Source: an uncultured Clostridia bacterium
GTDB taxonomy: Bacteria; Bacillota; Clostridia; Oscillospirales; Acutalibacteraceae
NCBI GenBank assembly: GCA_947628665.1
Contig: CANRAU010000003.1
Coordinates: 62,001-126,000, forward strand
Length of the DNA stretch: 64,000 bases
Reading direction: 5' to 3'
Notes under the pieces: generated by a model
Told to the model about the DNA's origin: nothing
The model's database searches: none
The model's input: the letters and a program-made list of their open reading frames with translations, nothing else
Part shown: positions 52,462 to 61,914 of the stretch, in pieces
How positions within the stretch are numbered: position 1 is the first letter of the stretch
How the letters are laid out: the number at the start of each line of letters is the position of its first letter
Program-made: the position numbers and the translations under genes

Positions 52462-52761
52462 TTATTTGCCCTGCTGTTCGACGCGCTCGAACAGCTTTTC
52501 ATAGCCGTTGCAACCGAATTGCAGAGAGCGGTTCACGCGGCTGATGGTCGCGGTGGACGCGCCGGTCTCGCGCACGATGTCGGAATACACGCGCTTTTCG
52601 GAAAGCATTTTCGCCACGACGATACGCTGGGACATGGCCTGTAATTCATTGACCGTGCAGAGATCCTCGAAAAAGTCATAGCATTCCTCGTCGGAGCGCA
52701 AAGCCAATATACATTGAAATAAAAAATCCATGTTGTCGCTTTGAATTTTGCTGTCGCGCAT
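52462..52761 (-). CDS. YerC/YecD family TrpR-like regulator
   Basis: A 99-residue DNA-binding protein. The TrpR-like HTH is VNELQAMSQRIVVAKML followed by YSDIVRETGASTATISRVNRSLQFG (about 38-85). The family is widespread in Firmicutes; its targets are not well defined. GGGGGA precedes the ATG. It lies 43 bases upstream of hslO on the same strand and probably shares its transcript. Confidence 0.9.
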   Translation of the reverse strand: MRDSKIQSDNMDFLFQCILALRSDEECYDFFEDLCTVNELQAMSQRIVVAKMLSEKRVYSDIVRETGASTATISRVNRSLQFGCNGYEKLFERVEQQGK

Positions 52762-52813
52762 ACGATCATCCCCCGAAATCCATTCTTGCTTTGCATTTCT
52801 GTTTTGCGCTTTG

Positions 52814-52842
52814 ATTTTAACACACTAAATTTGAAAAGTAAA
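52814..52842 (-). promoter_or_regulatory. Promoter of yerC-hslO
   Basis: Minus strand: TTTACT (52842-52837), 17 bases, TAAAAT (52819-52814). Confidence 0.6.
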
Positions 52843-52952
52843 CAGCTAAAGTGGGAAAATCCCGCGCAATAGGTCGCGCATTTTCGCCGTATACAAGATA
52901 TTGTGGCTTAAAATTTGCAAAAAATTTTTCAAAAAATTTTTCCCTATTTTGG

Positions 52953-52981
52953 TTGACAGGATAGTTTTTTTATGCTATTCT
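52953..52981 (+). promoter_or_regulatory. Promoter of the tRNA cluster
   Basis: TTGACA (52953-52958), 17 bases, TATTCT (52976-52981), 31 bases before tRNA-Val. A very AT-rich stretch lies upstream, like an UP element. Confidence 0.85.
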
Positions 52982-53012
52982 AATTCAGCCGTCTAATGAA
53001 GGGCGGCTGTTC

Positions 53013-53088
53013 GGGAGCATAGCTCAGCTGGGAGAGCATCTGCCTTACAAGCAGAGGGTCACAGGTTCGAGCCCTGTTGTTCCCACCA
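53013..53088 (+). tRNA. tRNA-Val (anticodon TAC)
   Basis: 76 bases including encoded CCA. Acceptor GGGAGCA/TGTTCCC, anticodon loop CTTACAA, T-loop GGTTCGAGCC. Confidence 0.97.
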
Positions 53089-53092
53089 ATGT

Positions 53093-53169
53093 GGCCCGGT
53101 AGTTCAGCTGGTTAGAACGCTAGCCTGTCACGCTAGAGGTCGACGGTTCGATCCCGTTCCGGGTCGCCA
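53093..53169 (+). tRNA. tRNA-Asp (anticodon GTC)
   Basis: 77 bases with CCA. Acceptor GGCCCGG/CCGGGTC, anticodon loop CTGTCAC between CTAGC and GCTAG. Confidence 0.97.
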
Positions 53170-53174
53170 CATTT

Positions 53175-53250
<76 letters not shown>

Positions 53251-53255
53251 TTTGT

Positions 53256-53331
53256 GCGGATGTAGCTCATCCGGTAGAGCGCCACCTTGCCAAGGTGGAG
53301 GTAGCGAGTTCGAGCCTCGTCATCCGCTCCA
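53256..53331 (+). tRNA. tRNA-Gly (anticodon GCC)
   Basis: 76 bases with CCA. Acceptor GCGGATG/CATCCGC, anticodon loop TTGCCAA between CCACC and GGTGG. Confidence 0.97.
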
Positions 53332-53337
53332 AGGAAA

Positions 53338-53370
53338 GGACGCTTAAAACCTTTTTAAGCGTCCTTTTTT
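53338..53370 (+). terminator. Terminator inside the tRNA cluster
   Basis: GGACGCTTA pairs with TAAGCGTCC and is followed by TTTTTT. It lies between tRNA-Gly and tRNA-Cys. Confidence 0.85.
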
Positions 53371-53398
53371 CTCCAAACCAACGGCACACCATTTCTGC

Positions 53399-53473
53399 GG
53401 CGACATAGCCAAGTGGTAAGGCACGGGTCTGCAAAACCCTGATTCCCCAGTTCAAATCTGGGTGTCGCCTCCA
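53399..53473 (+). tRNA. tRNA-Cys (anticodon GCA)
   Basis: 75 bases with CCA. Acceptor GGCGACA/TGTCGCC, anticodon loop CTGCAAA. It follows an internal terminator, so it depends on readthrough or an unseen promoter. Confidence 0.97.
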
Positions 53474-53478
53474 AAAGA

Positions 53479-53519
53479 ACGACCCCGATGCGTTTTTGCG
53501 CATCGGGGTCGTTTTTATT
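53479..53519. terminator. Bidirectional terminator between tRNA-Cys and recG
   Basis: ACGACCCCGATGCG pairs with CGCATCGGGGTCGT, followed by TTTTATT on the plus strand. It lies 35 bases past the end of minus-strand recG. Confidence 0.9.
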
Positions 53520-53553
53520 CCGAAAAGCAAACCGAAGCTCTGTGGGTTGTTCG

Positions 53554-55587
53554 CTACGCGATCTCCGACGCGGCGAACAGCTGATCGACACGCCGTTTGA
53601 TCGCGGCGTGTTCCGTGCTTTCGAGCGTCGGGTCGGCGCGCAGCAGCTTTTCCGCCGCTTCGCGGACAACGCCCAGCATCCGCGTGTCGCGCAGGATGTC
53701 CGCAATGTGCAGTTCGGGAAGCCCGTGCTGGCGTTTGCCGAAGAAATCACCCGGCCCGCGCAGCTGCAAGTCGGCATCGGCGATCCGAAAGCCGTCGGTC
53801 GTCTCGCAAAGGATTTTGAATCGCGCGGCTGCTTCTTCGTTTTGCGCATCCGACACCAAAATACAGGTCGATTTTTCTTTGCCGCGCCCCACTCTGCCGC
53901 GCAGCTGGTGCAGTTGGGAGAGGCCGAAGCGTTCGGCGTTTTCAATCACCATGACCGCGGCGTTCGGGACGTCCACGCCGACTTCGATGACCACGGTGGA
54001 AACGAGTATGTCAATTTCACCGTTTGCAAAGGCGCGCATAACGGCGTCCTTTTCGCGCGGGCGCATACGGCCGTGCAAAAGCCCCAGCCGACGGGACGCG
54101 AACACGCCCTTTTGCAGGCGTTCGTAATAGTCCTCGGCGGGGACGAGATCGCTTTCGCCCTCCTCAACCAGCGGACAGACGATATACGCCTGCAAACCGC
54201 GCTCGATATGCTTTTCGAGGAAACGGTAAATGCGCGGACGGTAGCCGGTCGAAACACAGTAGGTTTCGATCTTTTGCCGCCCGGGGGGCAATTCGTCGAG
54301 TACCGACACATTCAAATCGCCGTATAAAATCAGCCCGAGCGTGCGCGGAATGGGTGTGGCGGACATGACGAGGATATGCGGATTGCCGCCCTTTGCCGCA
54401 AGCCCTGCGCGCTGCGCGACCCCGAAACGGTGCTGCTCATCCGTCACCACAAGCCCTAATTTCCGAAATTCCACATCCTGCTGCAAAAGCGCGTGCGTGC
54501 CGACGGCTAACGTGATCTCTCCGGCGGCAAGCCCCGCCTTGATTGCGCGCTTTTGTGCCGCCGGGGTCGAACCCGTCAAGAGCGCGACCGTCACTTCACT
54601 GCCCGCAAAAAAGGTCTGCATGGTGTGATAATGCTGTTCGGCGAGTACCTCCGTCGGCGCCATAACGGCGGCCTGCATCCCGTTTTTCACCGCGTTGTAG
54701 CAAAGCGCCGCCGCGACCGCCGTTTTGCCCGAGCCGACGTCGCCCTGCAGCAGGCGGTTCATCGGTTCGCCCGACTGCATATCGCGCATGGCTTCGTGTA
54801 CGGCGCGGCTTTGTGCGCGGGTCATTTGGAAGGGGAGGCGGGCGGTGAATTCCGCCGTATGATCCTCGTGTACCACGCAGTCCGTGCGAAGCGTCTGCGT
54901 GCGGCCTTTCATTTGCAAAAGCCCCAATTGCAGCAAAAACAGCTCGTCAAAAATCAGCCGCCTGCGTGCCTCCTCCAGTGCGGCCGCATCGGGCGGAAAA
55001 TGAATATGCCGAATGGCAGTGTCCAAATCGCAAAGTCCGTTTTGCGCGCGAATTTCGGATGGCATAAAGTCGCGGATCGGTTCTTCGAGCGCGTCGAGGG
55101 CATTCTGCACGCATTTTTCGATGGTTTTGGAAGAAAGCTGCGCGCTTGCGGGATAGATCGGTCGAATGCGATGGGCAGTCTGCGGCTTTTGGAACATCGG
55201 GGACGCCATTTCGCGCGCGCCGTATTTGTTGCGCACCGCTTTGCCGAAAAACAGGTATTCCTCGCCCTCTTTAAGCTGGTTTCCGATATATTTATTGTTA
55301 TAAAAGGTCAGATTCAAAAGCCCTGCGCCGTCGGTCACGGCGGTTTTAAAAAGCAGCAGCCCGCCCGGAATACGAATTTTCGTCGGCGTGTGGCAAACCG
55401 TGGCGCGAATACAGCACGGCTCGTTTTCGGGCATTTCGCGGATGGGCGTTATACGGCTCCAATCCTCATAAGCGCGCGGATAATAGCGCAAAAGGGCGCC
55501 GACCGTATCGACCGAGAGCTTTTGAAACGCCTCGGCGCGTGCCGGCCCGACACCCTTGACATATTGGATTTCGGATCTTAGCTTCAT
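53554..55587 (-). CDS. recG: ATP-dependent DNA helicase RecG
   Basis: A 677-residue branch-migration helicase for stalled forks and recombination. An OB-fold wedge domain (about 55-150) precedes the helicase core: LLQGDVGSGKTAVAAAL (Walker A, about 276-292), MAPTEVLAEQHY, VVTDEQHRFG (DEQH box, about 383), SATPIPRTL (motif III), and LGLLHGRMRPREKD and VSTVVIEVGVDVPNA in the second RecA fold. It follows the DAK2 gene, separated by 28 bases. Confidence 0.97.
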   Translation of the reverse strand: MKLRSEIQYVKGVGPARAEAFQKLSVDTVGALLRYYPRAYEDWSRITPIREMPENEPCCIRATVCHTPTKIRIPGGLLLFKTAVTDGAGLLNLTFYNNKYIGNQLKEGEEYLFFGKAVRNKYGAREMASPMFQKPQTAHRIRPIYPASAQLSSKTIEKCVQNALDALEEPIRDFMPSEIRAQNGLCDLDTAIRHIHFPPDAAALEEARRRLIFDELFLLQLGLLQMKGRTQTLRTDCVVHEDHTAEFTARLPFQMTRAQSRAVHEAMRDMQSGEPMNRLLQGDVGSGKTAVAAALCYNAVKNGMQAAVMAPTEVLAEQHYHTMQTFFAGSEVTVALLTGSTPAAQKRAIKAGLAAGEITLAVGTHALLQQDVEFRKLGLVVTDEQHRFGVAQRAGLAAKGGNPHILVMSATPIPRTLGLILYGDLNVSVLDELPPGRQKIETYCVSTGYRPRIYRFLEKHIERGLQAYIVCPLVEEGESDLVPAEDYYERLQKGVFASRRLGLLHGRMRPREKDAVMRAFANGEIDILVSTVVIEVGVDVPNAAVMVIENAERFGLSQLHQLRGRVGRGKEKSTCILVSDAQNEEAAARFKILCETTDGFRIADADLQLRGPGDFFGKRQHGLPELHIADILRDTRMLGVVREAAEKLLRADPTLESTEHAAIKRRVDQLFAASEIA

Positions 55588-55615
55588 GACGCCTTCTCCG
55601 CCATATCCGCACAGG

Positions 55616-57286
55616 TCATTCTACGGATATGATAAAATAGTAAACGGGCTGCCCGCCGTCGATGACATTGATCTCCGCGCCCGGGAAACGCGCCTGCAAG
55701 CGGTCGCCCAGCTCGTTTGCCGCCGCTTCGTCGGTTTCTTCACCGTAGAACACGGTCACCAGCGTCCCGTTGTTTTTCTTAACGAGCCGACGCGTCACGC
55801 GGAACGCCACATCGACCATGTTGTTGTCCACAAGCGTGATCTTGCCGTCCTCCATGCCGAGGATCTGCCCTTTTTTGATGCGTTCGCCGCGCATTTCGCT
55901 GTCGCGCGCGGCAAAAGTCACCTGCGCGGTATGCACGCCCTCGGCGGCCTTCATCATTTGCAGATGGTTTTCCTCGGGGCTCAGCTCCGGCGCAAAGGTC
56001 AGCATGGCGGTGACGCCCTGCGGAATTGCTTTGGTCGCCAAAACGCTCACGCCGCGATCCGCAAGATTGACCGTCTGCTCCGCCGCCATAATGATATTTT
56101 TATTGTTGGGCAGCACGAACACATGGCGCGCGGGCGTCGCCTCAATGGCGTTCAAAATATCATCCGTGCTTGGGTTCATGGTCTGCCCGCCCGAAACGAC
56201 CACGTCCGCACCCAGTTCATAGAACAGCTTTGTGATGCCGTCGCCCGCCGCGACCGCCACAAAGCCGTACTCCTTTTCCGGCTCGACGCGTGCACGGGGA
56301 GCGGCTGCGTTTTCGGGCGCGTCCGCCTCGGAGTCCGCGCTCGGCGCGGCAGGCTTTTCGCCGCCGTCGGGTTTTGCGTCCGCCAAATTCTCGATTTGAA
56401 TGTCGTGCAGCGTCCCGCATTGCAGCGCCGTGCGCAACACCTTATCGGGTACGTCGGTCTGCACGCGCAGACGAATGCTTTGCGCGTCCTCCTCTATCGA
56501 AAGCTCCCCGCCGACGGACGCCAAATACGTTTGCAGCTTTTCGGCGGTCGAGGTTGCATCCTGCGTTTTGACGATCCGCAGCGAACAGGCATATCTGTAG
56601 CGCACCGCAGGGGCGTTCGCTGCCGCCTCTAAGGATGCGTCCGCAGAACCGCGCGGCGCTTGGGCGGCGTTTTCGATCATCACGCCATCCAAAATATAGC
56701 TTTTGATGCCCTCTAAAATATACAGAAGTCCCTGTCCGCCTGCGTCCACCACGCCCGCTTCTTTCAAAACAGGCAGCATTTCGGGTGTTTCGGCCAAAGC
56801 CGCTGCCGCCGCGTCATAGGTGATTTGCAGCACCTTGCCGCAGTCCGGCTCCTTAGCTTCCTTCGCAGCCGCCGCCGCTTTGCGGATGACCGTTAAAATC
56901 GTACCCTCGGTGGGCTTCATCACCGCTTTGTACGCGGATTCGCTGCCCATTTCCAGCGCAGCGGCCAGCTGCAGGCCGTCCGCCGTTTCCAAGCCCTTCA
57001 GCCCTTTGGAAATGCCGCGAAAAATCAGCGACAAAATCACGCCCGAATTCCCGCGCGCGCCGCGCAGCAGCGCCTGCGCCGCCTTGGACGAAACCGAAGC
57101 GACATCCGCGTCGGACAAAATCTGCAATTCGCGCACAGCCGCGCCGATGGTCATGGACATATTGGTACCCGTGTCGCCGTCGGGAACGGGGAACACATTG
57201 AGCGCGTCCACGTCTTTTTGATGATTTTGGATATGGTTTGCGCCCGAAATAAAGGCGTTTTTCAAAGCAAGCCCGGTTATTTGCAT
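55616..57286 (-). CDS. fakA: DAK2-domain kinase-like protein (FakA/YloV family)
   Basis: A 556-residue protein. The N-terminal DhaL/DAK2 domain (about 1-200) has FPVPDGDTGTNMSMTI (the Asp cluster binding Mg-ATP, about 32-47) and RGARGNSGVILSLIFRG. A middle domain and a C-terminal domain (FVLPNNKNIIMAAEQTV, GQILGMEDGKITLV) follow. FakA uses ATP to phosphorylate fatty acids bound to a FakB carrier. A variable insert rich in Ala, Glu and Pro (about 310-345) splits the middle. It is coupled to the Asp23 gene, the standard Firmicutes order. The ATG at 57286 has AGGAG eight bases upstream. Confidence 0.9.
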   Translation of the reverse strand: MQITGLALKNAFISGANHIQNHQKDVDALNVFPVPDGDTGTNMSMTIGAAVRELQILSDADVASVSSKAAQALLRGARGNSGVILSLIFRGISKGLKGLETADGLQLAAALEMGSESAYKAVMKPTEGTILTVIRKAAAAAKEAKEPDCGKVLQITYDAAAAALAETPEMLPVLKEAGVVDAGGQGLLYILEGIKSYILDGVMIENAAQAPRGSADASLEAAANAPAVRYRYACSLRIVKTQDATSTAEKLQTYLASVGGELSIEEDAQSIRLRVQTDVPDKVLRTALQCGTLHDIQIENLADAKPDGGEKPAAPSADSEADAPENAAAPRARVEPEKEYGFVAVAAGDGITKLFYELGADVVVSGGQTMNPSTDDILNAIEATPARHVFVLPNNKNIIMAAEQTVNLADRGVSVLATKAIPQGVTAMLTFAPELSPEENHLQMMKAAEGVHTAQVTFAARDSEMRGERIKKGQILGMEDGKITLVDNNMVDVAFRVTRRLVKKNNGTLVTVFYGEETDEAAANELGDRLQARFPGAEINVIDGGQPVYYFIISVE

Positions 57287-57300
57287 CTCCACCGCTCCTA

Positions 57301-57654
57301 TCAGTCCTTCATGCCGTCTATAAAGACGTTGATCTTTTTCACGAGTAACCCCGTTGCCTGCTCGACGGTATAACGCACCTTATTGGTGATGCTGTCCACG
57401 ATGGCGGCGATGTTGACGCCGTAGGTCACAAAAATATGCAGGTCGATGGTCAGATCCGTGCCGTTGGAGCGCACCGAAACACCCTGATCGAGATAGCTTC
57501 TGCGGCGAAAGAAGAAAGCCCGAAGTCCCTGCGAAGCACCGCTGTTCGCCATACCCGCCACGCCGAAGCAGGCCGTTACGGTATGACCGATCAAATCCGA
57601 AAAGAAATCGTCGTTGATTTCAATCAGCCCTAAATGATTTTCAATTTTAATCAT
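57301..57654 (-). CDS. Asp23/Gls24 family envelope stress protein
   Basis: A 117-residue protein of the Asp23/YloU type. IKIENHLGLIEINDDFFSDLIGHTVTACFGVAGM at the start and LHIFVTYGVNIAAIVDSITNKVRYTVE in the second half are typical. Members act in cell-envelope homeostasis and are often found just before fakA, as here. AAAGGAGA precedes the ATG at 57654. Confidence 0.93.
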   Translation of the reverse strand: MIKIENHLGLIEINDDFFSDLIGHTVTACFGVAGMANSGASQGLRAFFFRRRSYLDQGVSVRSNGTDLTIDLHIFVTYGVNIAAIVDSITNKVRYTVEQATGLLVKKINVFIDGMKD

Positions 57655-57800
57655 GGGAATCTCTCCTTTAAAGGCCGCAAGCAGCTTACTCGACCCGACG
57701 CGCCTTTTTTGGAATCCAACATTCGATTGCCGAATGTCTTTTATTGGTATTGTACCCGACACACCGCTTTTGCGTCAATCTCTTTTTTAAAAAACGTGCA

Positions 57801-59300
57801 TTATGCGGCCGTCCAACGGGTAATATCGCCGTAAATGTCATATGCAGCGGCGGAAAGGTCGGGCTTGACGCCCTTGCTGTATGCCGCCATGCCCGCGCGG
57901 TAGCACAGGGGGACAAACGGCATATCGTCCAAAAACGCATCGGCGAACTGCTGCGGCGTGCGCTCGCCCGCCTGAAACGCGGCGTATTCCGAAACCACGG
58001 GCAACGTATTGGGGATGCCCGCAGATGCGCTCCCGCCGAAGAAGGGCGAAAGGCTCAAGTCCTCGGACAGCCGAACCTCGCCGATATACAGGGTGAAATT
58101 GCCCGACGCAATGCGGCTCGTATACACATCGCCCGACACGCTCTCGACCGTGACCGAAAAGCCCGCCGCGTTAAGGTCGTCCGCTAAATTGTAGGCCGCC
58201 GTCAGACGGAAGCTGTTTTCCTGATTGACGAGAATGGTCATTTGCAGGGTATCACGCCCGTTGGTCAGCCGGCCGTTTTTGTCGCGGCGGTTGTAGCCGA
58301 GCTTGTGGAGAATTTCGGCGGCGCGCTCCGTATCCGGCGCGGTGGATGCCGCGAGCTTCTGCGCTTCGCAGAATGCGGGGTGAAACGGCAGCCCCGTCGC
58401 CGTCGCACAGCCGCGATAAGAGGACGCCGCAATGTCGTCGCGATCCGCCGCGTAATGGATCGCCGCGCGCACCGCCGCCGATTGCAGTGCGCCGGAACTC
58501 GACTGTATCCCCAGATACACCAGATTGTTCATCGTCACAAATGTATTTTGCGCCACGATGCGCGTGTATGCGCCGTCCGCGAAATTTTCAAACATATAGT
58601 CAATATTCCCGATCTCCAGCGCGCGGCCGAGCGTTTCGGGGTCTTTGGTGTGTACGAGCGTGATTGCTTCCACCCCGCCCGTCGATTTTTTCGGGTTTTT
58701 GGCGAGCTTTCCGCCTGCCGACAGCACAAACGCGCCCGAGCCGATCGGGACTTGCGCGGCGGTGTCCGCCGTTGCGCGGCGCACGATCGGAAAAGTCAGC
58801 AGGTTTTGCACGTATCGGTCGGCCGTGCCCAGCGCGAACGTCACCGTTTTTCCGTTTGCCTTCGCGGAATCGATATTCGCAAGCCGCGTGCCGTACCATG
58901 CGCTCTTCTTTGCAAGCCCGAAGGAATACACCACATCCTGCGCCGTAACGGTCGTTCCGTCCGAGAAAACCGCGTCGCGCAGGGTAACGGTGCAGCTTGT
59001 CCTGTCCGTAGATGCGCTCTCGGCCAGCACCGCTTCGGCCGCATAAGCGGCGTTCACGCGGTAAAGCGGCTCACAAAACAGCGACGAAAGCGCGCGATTG
59101 CAGACGCTTTGCGCAAAATAGGGGTTGCACGAATCGTTTTCGTAGTACGGCAGCGCAAGCGTCAGCGACGCAGACGGCGGGTTTGCGCCGTTCTCGGGCG
59201 AATCGGGCGTTTGGGCGTCCTTGTCCGAGTCACAGGCGCAAAACAGCAGCGCAAATGTGAGCAGCAGCGCAAGCGCAGCGCGAAGCCGATTTTTTCGCAT
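57801..59300 (-). CDS. Oligopeptide-type solute-binding lipoprotein (SBP family 5)
   Basis: A 499-residue extracellular binding protein. The signal peptide has a basic start, a hydrophobic core (ALALLLTFALLF) and a lipobox ending at Cys of CACDS (about 22). The SBP_bac_5 fold is visible in LFCEPLYRVN, LRDAVFSDGTTVTAQDVVYSF (about 107-127), and AVRAAIHYAADRDDIA (about 280). No permease or ATPase genes lie next to it, so it is an orphan binding protein or joins a transporter encoded elsewhere. Peptides are the usual ligand; nickel or sugars are possible. Confidence 0.88.
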   Translation of the reverse strand: MRKNRLRAALALLLTFALLFCACDSDKDAQTPDSPENGANPPSASLTLALPYYENDSCNPYFAQSVCNRALSSLFCEPLYRVNAAYAAEAVLAESASTDRTSCTVTLRDAVFSDGTTVTAQDVVYSFGLAKKSAWYGTRLANIDSAKANGKTVTFALGTADRYVQNLLTFPIVRRATADTAAQVPIGSGAFVLSAGGKLAKNPKKSTGGVEAITLVHTKDPETLGRALEIGNIDYMFENFADGAYTRIVAQNTFVTMNNLVYLGIQSSSGALQSAAVRAAIHYAADRDDIAASSYRGCATATGLPFHPAFCEAQKLAASTAPDTERAAEILHKLGYNRRDKNGRLTNGRDTLQMTILVNQENSFRLTAAYNLADDLNAAGFSVTVESVSGDVYTSRIASGNFTLYIGEVRLSEDLSLSPFFGGSASAGIPNTLPVVSEYAAFQAGERTPQQFADAFLDDMPFVPLCYRAGMAAYSKGVKPDLSAAAYDIYGDITRWTAA

Positions 59301-59322
59301 ACCGAAACACCCCTTTTCCTTT

Positions 59323-60108
59323 CTACAGGGAAATGCGCCGCACCGAAACAGCCTTTCCCGTCTGTTTGTCGATCTCCATAAGCAGCCCCTGCAAAAGGCA
59401 GTCGCCGCTCGGATTGTGAAAGCGCACGGGCATATGCGTGCGCAGCTTTTCTATAACGTCCGCAGGCTCGACGCCCAGTACCGAGCGCACAGGGCCGGTC
59501 ATGCCGAGATCCGTGATATAAGCCGTTCCGTTTTCCAAGATCTGCTCATCGGCAGTCTGCACATGGGTGTGCGTGCCGACTACCGCGGCGGCTTTGCCGT
59601 CGAGATAAAAGCCCATGGCGCGTTTTTCCGACGTCGCTTCGGCGTGAAAGTCCACCACGGTAAAATGCACATCGTCCCGCAGGGCGGCAAGCTCCCGATC
59701 TGCGCAGATAAAAGGATTTTCCGGCGACTCCATAAACACCGTGCCGAGCAGACTGACCACGCCGACGCGCACGCCGCCCTTATCGATCACGCAGCTGCCG
59801 TGACCGGGACACGCCGCGCCGTAATTCGCGGGGCGCAGGCAATAGGGATTTTCGTCAAGGTACGCATACAGCTCCCGACGGCGAAAGGTATGGTTGCCGC
59901 CCGTGACACAGTCCGCTCCCGCGGCGAATAAAAGCGCCGCCGTCTGCGGCAGCAGACCGTTTCCCGCAGAAGCGTTTTCCCCGTTGACGATCACAATATC
60001 CACTTGATTTTCTTTTTTGAACTGCGGCAAAGTCCCGACCAGTTTTTCCGTGCCCACGGTCGAAACCACGTCGCCGATCATGAAAATTTTGCAAAGGCTG
60101 CCGTTCAT
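59323..60108 (-). CDS. ymdB: YmdB-type metallophosphoesterase (2',3'-cyclic nucleotide phosphodiesterase)
   Basis: A 261-residue calcineurin-like enzyme. Metal-binding motifs: MIGDVVSTVG (about 10-19), NGENASAGNGL (about 41-51), TGGNHTF (about 69) and VVDFHAEATSEK followed by GTHTHVQTADE (about 175-185). YmdB cleaves 2',3'-cyclic AMP and affects sporulation and biofilm choice in Bacillus. It lies directly downstream of rny, with which YmdB is functionally linked, although a hairpin stands between them. Confidence 0.93.
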   Translation of the reverse strand: MNGSLCKIFMIGDVVSTVGTEKLVGTLPQFKKENQVDIVIVNGENASAGNGLLPQTAALLFAAGADCVTGGNHTFRRRELYAYLDENPYCLRPANYGAACPGHGSCVIDKGGVRVGVVSLLGTVFMESPENPFICADRELAALRDDVHFTVVDFHAEATSEKRAMGFYLDGKAAAVVGTHTHVQTADEQILENGTAYITDLGMTGPVRSVLGVEPADVIEKLRTHMPVRFHNPSGDCLLQGLLMEIDKQTGKAVSVRRISL

Positions 60109-60158
60109 AACGCACCGCTTTCCAAATTTTTGCGCAAATTCCGTCGAAATAACACACA

Positions 60159-60187
60159 GGCCCTGACTCCGCTACAGAATCAGGGCC
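60159..60187 (-). terminator. Hairpin between rny and ymdB
   Basis: GGCCCTGA pairs with TCAGGGCC. The sequence after it on the minus strand is only moderately T-rich, so termination may be partial. Confidence 0.5.
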
Positions 60188-60194
60188 GTCATGT

Positions 60195-61751
60195 TTATTT
60201 TGCGTATTCGATCGCCCGGTTTTCGCGAATGATATGTACCTTGATCTGACCGGGATATTCCAGTTCATCTTCGATTTTCTTCGCGACGTCGCGAGCAATA
60301 ATGGTCATGCGGTCATCCGAAACCACGTCGGGCTTGACCATTATGCGAACCTCACGGCCTGCCTGAATGGCAAAGGATTTTTCAACGCCCTCAAAGGAGG
60401 CTGCGATCTCCTCCAGCTTTTCGAGACGTTTGATGTAATTTTGCACGTTTTCACGGCGAGCGCCGGGACGCGCTGCGGAAATGGCATCCGCCGCCTGCAC
60501 AAGACAGGCCACAACGGTTTTCGCTTCAATGTCGCCGTGGTGCGCGGCAATGGCGTGTACGACCTGTTCGTTTTCACGGTATTTTTTGGCGTATTCCGTG
60601 CCAAGCTCCACGTGCGAGCCGTCCATTTCGCGGTCAAGCGCTTTGCCGATGTCGTGCAAAAGCCCCGCGCGTTTCGCGGTTTTCACGTCCGCGCCGAGCT
60701 CGGCGGCCATGATTCCGGCAAGATTTGCGACCTCCACGGAATGGTTCAGCACGTTTTGGCCGTAGCTGGTTCTGTATTTCAGACGACCCAGCAGCTTGAC
60801 AAGCTCGGGATGCACCCCGTTGACGCCCGCGTCGATCACCGCGCGTTCACCGCTTTGGCGAATGATCTGATCGACCTCGCGGCGGGATTTTTCATACATT
60901 TCTTCAATGCGCGCGGGGTGGATGCGCCCGTCGGCAATAAGCTTTTCAATGGTCAACCGCGCGACCTCGCGACGCACGGGTTCAAAGCTGGAGACGGTGA
61001 TGGCTTCGGGCGTGTCGTCGATGATGAGGTCGACGCCCGTGATGGTTTCGAGGGTGCGGATGTTTCTGCCCTCGCGGCCGATGATGCGGCCTTTCATTTC
61101 ATCGCTGGGCAGGTTGACGACGGAAACAGTCGCCTCCGACGCGTGATCCGCCGCGCAGCGTTGAATGGCGGAAGAAATGATCTCGCGTGCGAGCGTATCC
61201 GCCTCGTCCTTGGTTCTCTGCTCAAAATCGAGAATGCGAACGGCCTTGTCATGGGTCAGCTCTTCATCCAGGTTCTTCAAGAGCAGGGCTTTTGCCTGTT
61301 CGCTTGTAAGCCCCGAAATTTTTTCGAGCATTTCCAACTGCGCGTTTTTGAGCCGATCGACCTCCTCGAGGCGATTTTCTGCCTTGCGCAGCTTTTCGCC
61401 GAGCGCTTCTTCTTTTTTCTCCATCGCATCGACTTTTCGGTCGAGCGATTCTTCTTTTTGAATCAGTCTTTGTTCCTGTCGCTGAACCGCCGCACGGCGT
61501 TCCTTGCTTTCCTTTTCGGCTTCGCTGATCAACCGATGGGCTTCGTCCTTGGCTTCCAAAACGGTTTCCTTGCGTTTGCTCTCCGCAGTCTGCACGGCCT
61601 GATTGACAATGCGCGCCGCTTCTTCCGTAGCAGACCCGATGGCCGCTTCGGCAACTTTTTTACGATGCAGCCCGCCCAGCACGAATCCGAGAACACCGAA
61701 CACCACAGCTGCCGCGACAGCGGCAATGACTGCAATCAGTATAGGATTCAA
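60195..61751 (-). CDS. rny: Ribonuclease Y
   Basis: A 518-residue membrane-tethered endonuclease starting mRNA decay. One membrane segment at about 5-28 is followed by a long coiled coil (about 45-200), a KH domain ([22 protein letters not shown], about 213-234) and an HD domain ([19 protein letters not shown], about 362-380). I chose a TTG at 61751, about 10 bases after AGGAGG; a GTG four codons earlier would overlap the ribosome binding site. It is followed by ymdB. Confidence 0.96.
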   Translation of the reverse strand: MNPILIAVIAAVAAAVVFGVLGFVLGGLHRKKVAEAAIGSATEEAARIVNQAVQTAESKRKETVLEAKDEAHRLISEAEKESKERRAAVQRQEQRLIQKEESLDRKVDAMEKKEEALGEKLRKAENRLEEVDRLKNAQLEMLEKISGLTSEQAKALLLKNLDEELTHDKAVRILDFEQRTKDEADTLAREIISSAIQRCAADHASEATVSVVNLPSDEMKGRIIGREGRNIRTLETITGVDLIIDDTPEAITVSSFEPVRREVARLTIEKLIADGRIHPARIEEMYEKSRREVDQIIRQSGERAVIDAGVNGVHPELVKLLGRLKYRTSYGQNVLNHSVEVANLAGIMAAELGADVKTAKRAGLLHDIGKALDREMDGSHVELGTEYAKKYRENEQVVHAIAAHHGDIEAKTVVACLVQAADAISAARPGARRENVQNYIKRLEKLEEIAASFEGVEKSFAIQAGREVRIMVKPDVVSDDRMTIIARDVAKKIEDELEYPGQIKVHIIRENRAIEYAK

Positions 61752-61855
61752 AAAGTATGGCACCTCCTTTGTGTCAGAATAAGAAAGAAAATTTATGGTA
61801 GGGTATAAAAGCGAAATATTGCACTATGATCGCATAATAATACAATATCTTAGAT

Positions 61856-61884
61856 ATTTTATATCTTTTGGGCAAGGATGTCAA
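61856..61884 (-). promoter_or_regulatory. Promoter of rny
   Basis: Minus strand: TTGACA (61884-61879), 17 bases, TAAAAT (61861-61856). The insertion sequence's target repeat begins four bases upstream of the -35. Confidence 0.8.
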
Positions 61885-61888
61885 GTGG

Positions 61889-61914
61889 ACACATGCGACA
61901 AACACGCGCATTTT
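61889..61914 (+). repeat. 26-bp direct repeat, left copy (target duplication)
   Basis: It starts ACACATGCGACAAACACG and ends GCGCATTTT, and is repeated exactly at 62979-63004 on the other side of the IS. Confidence 0.9.
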
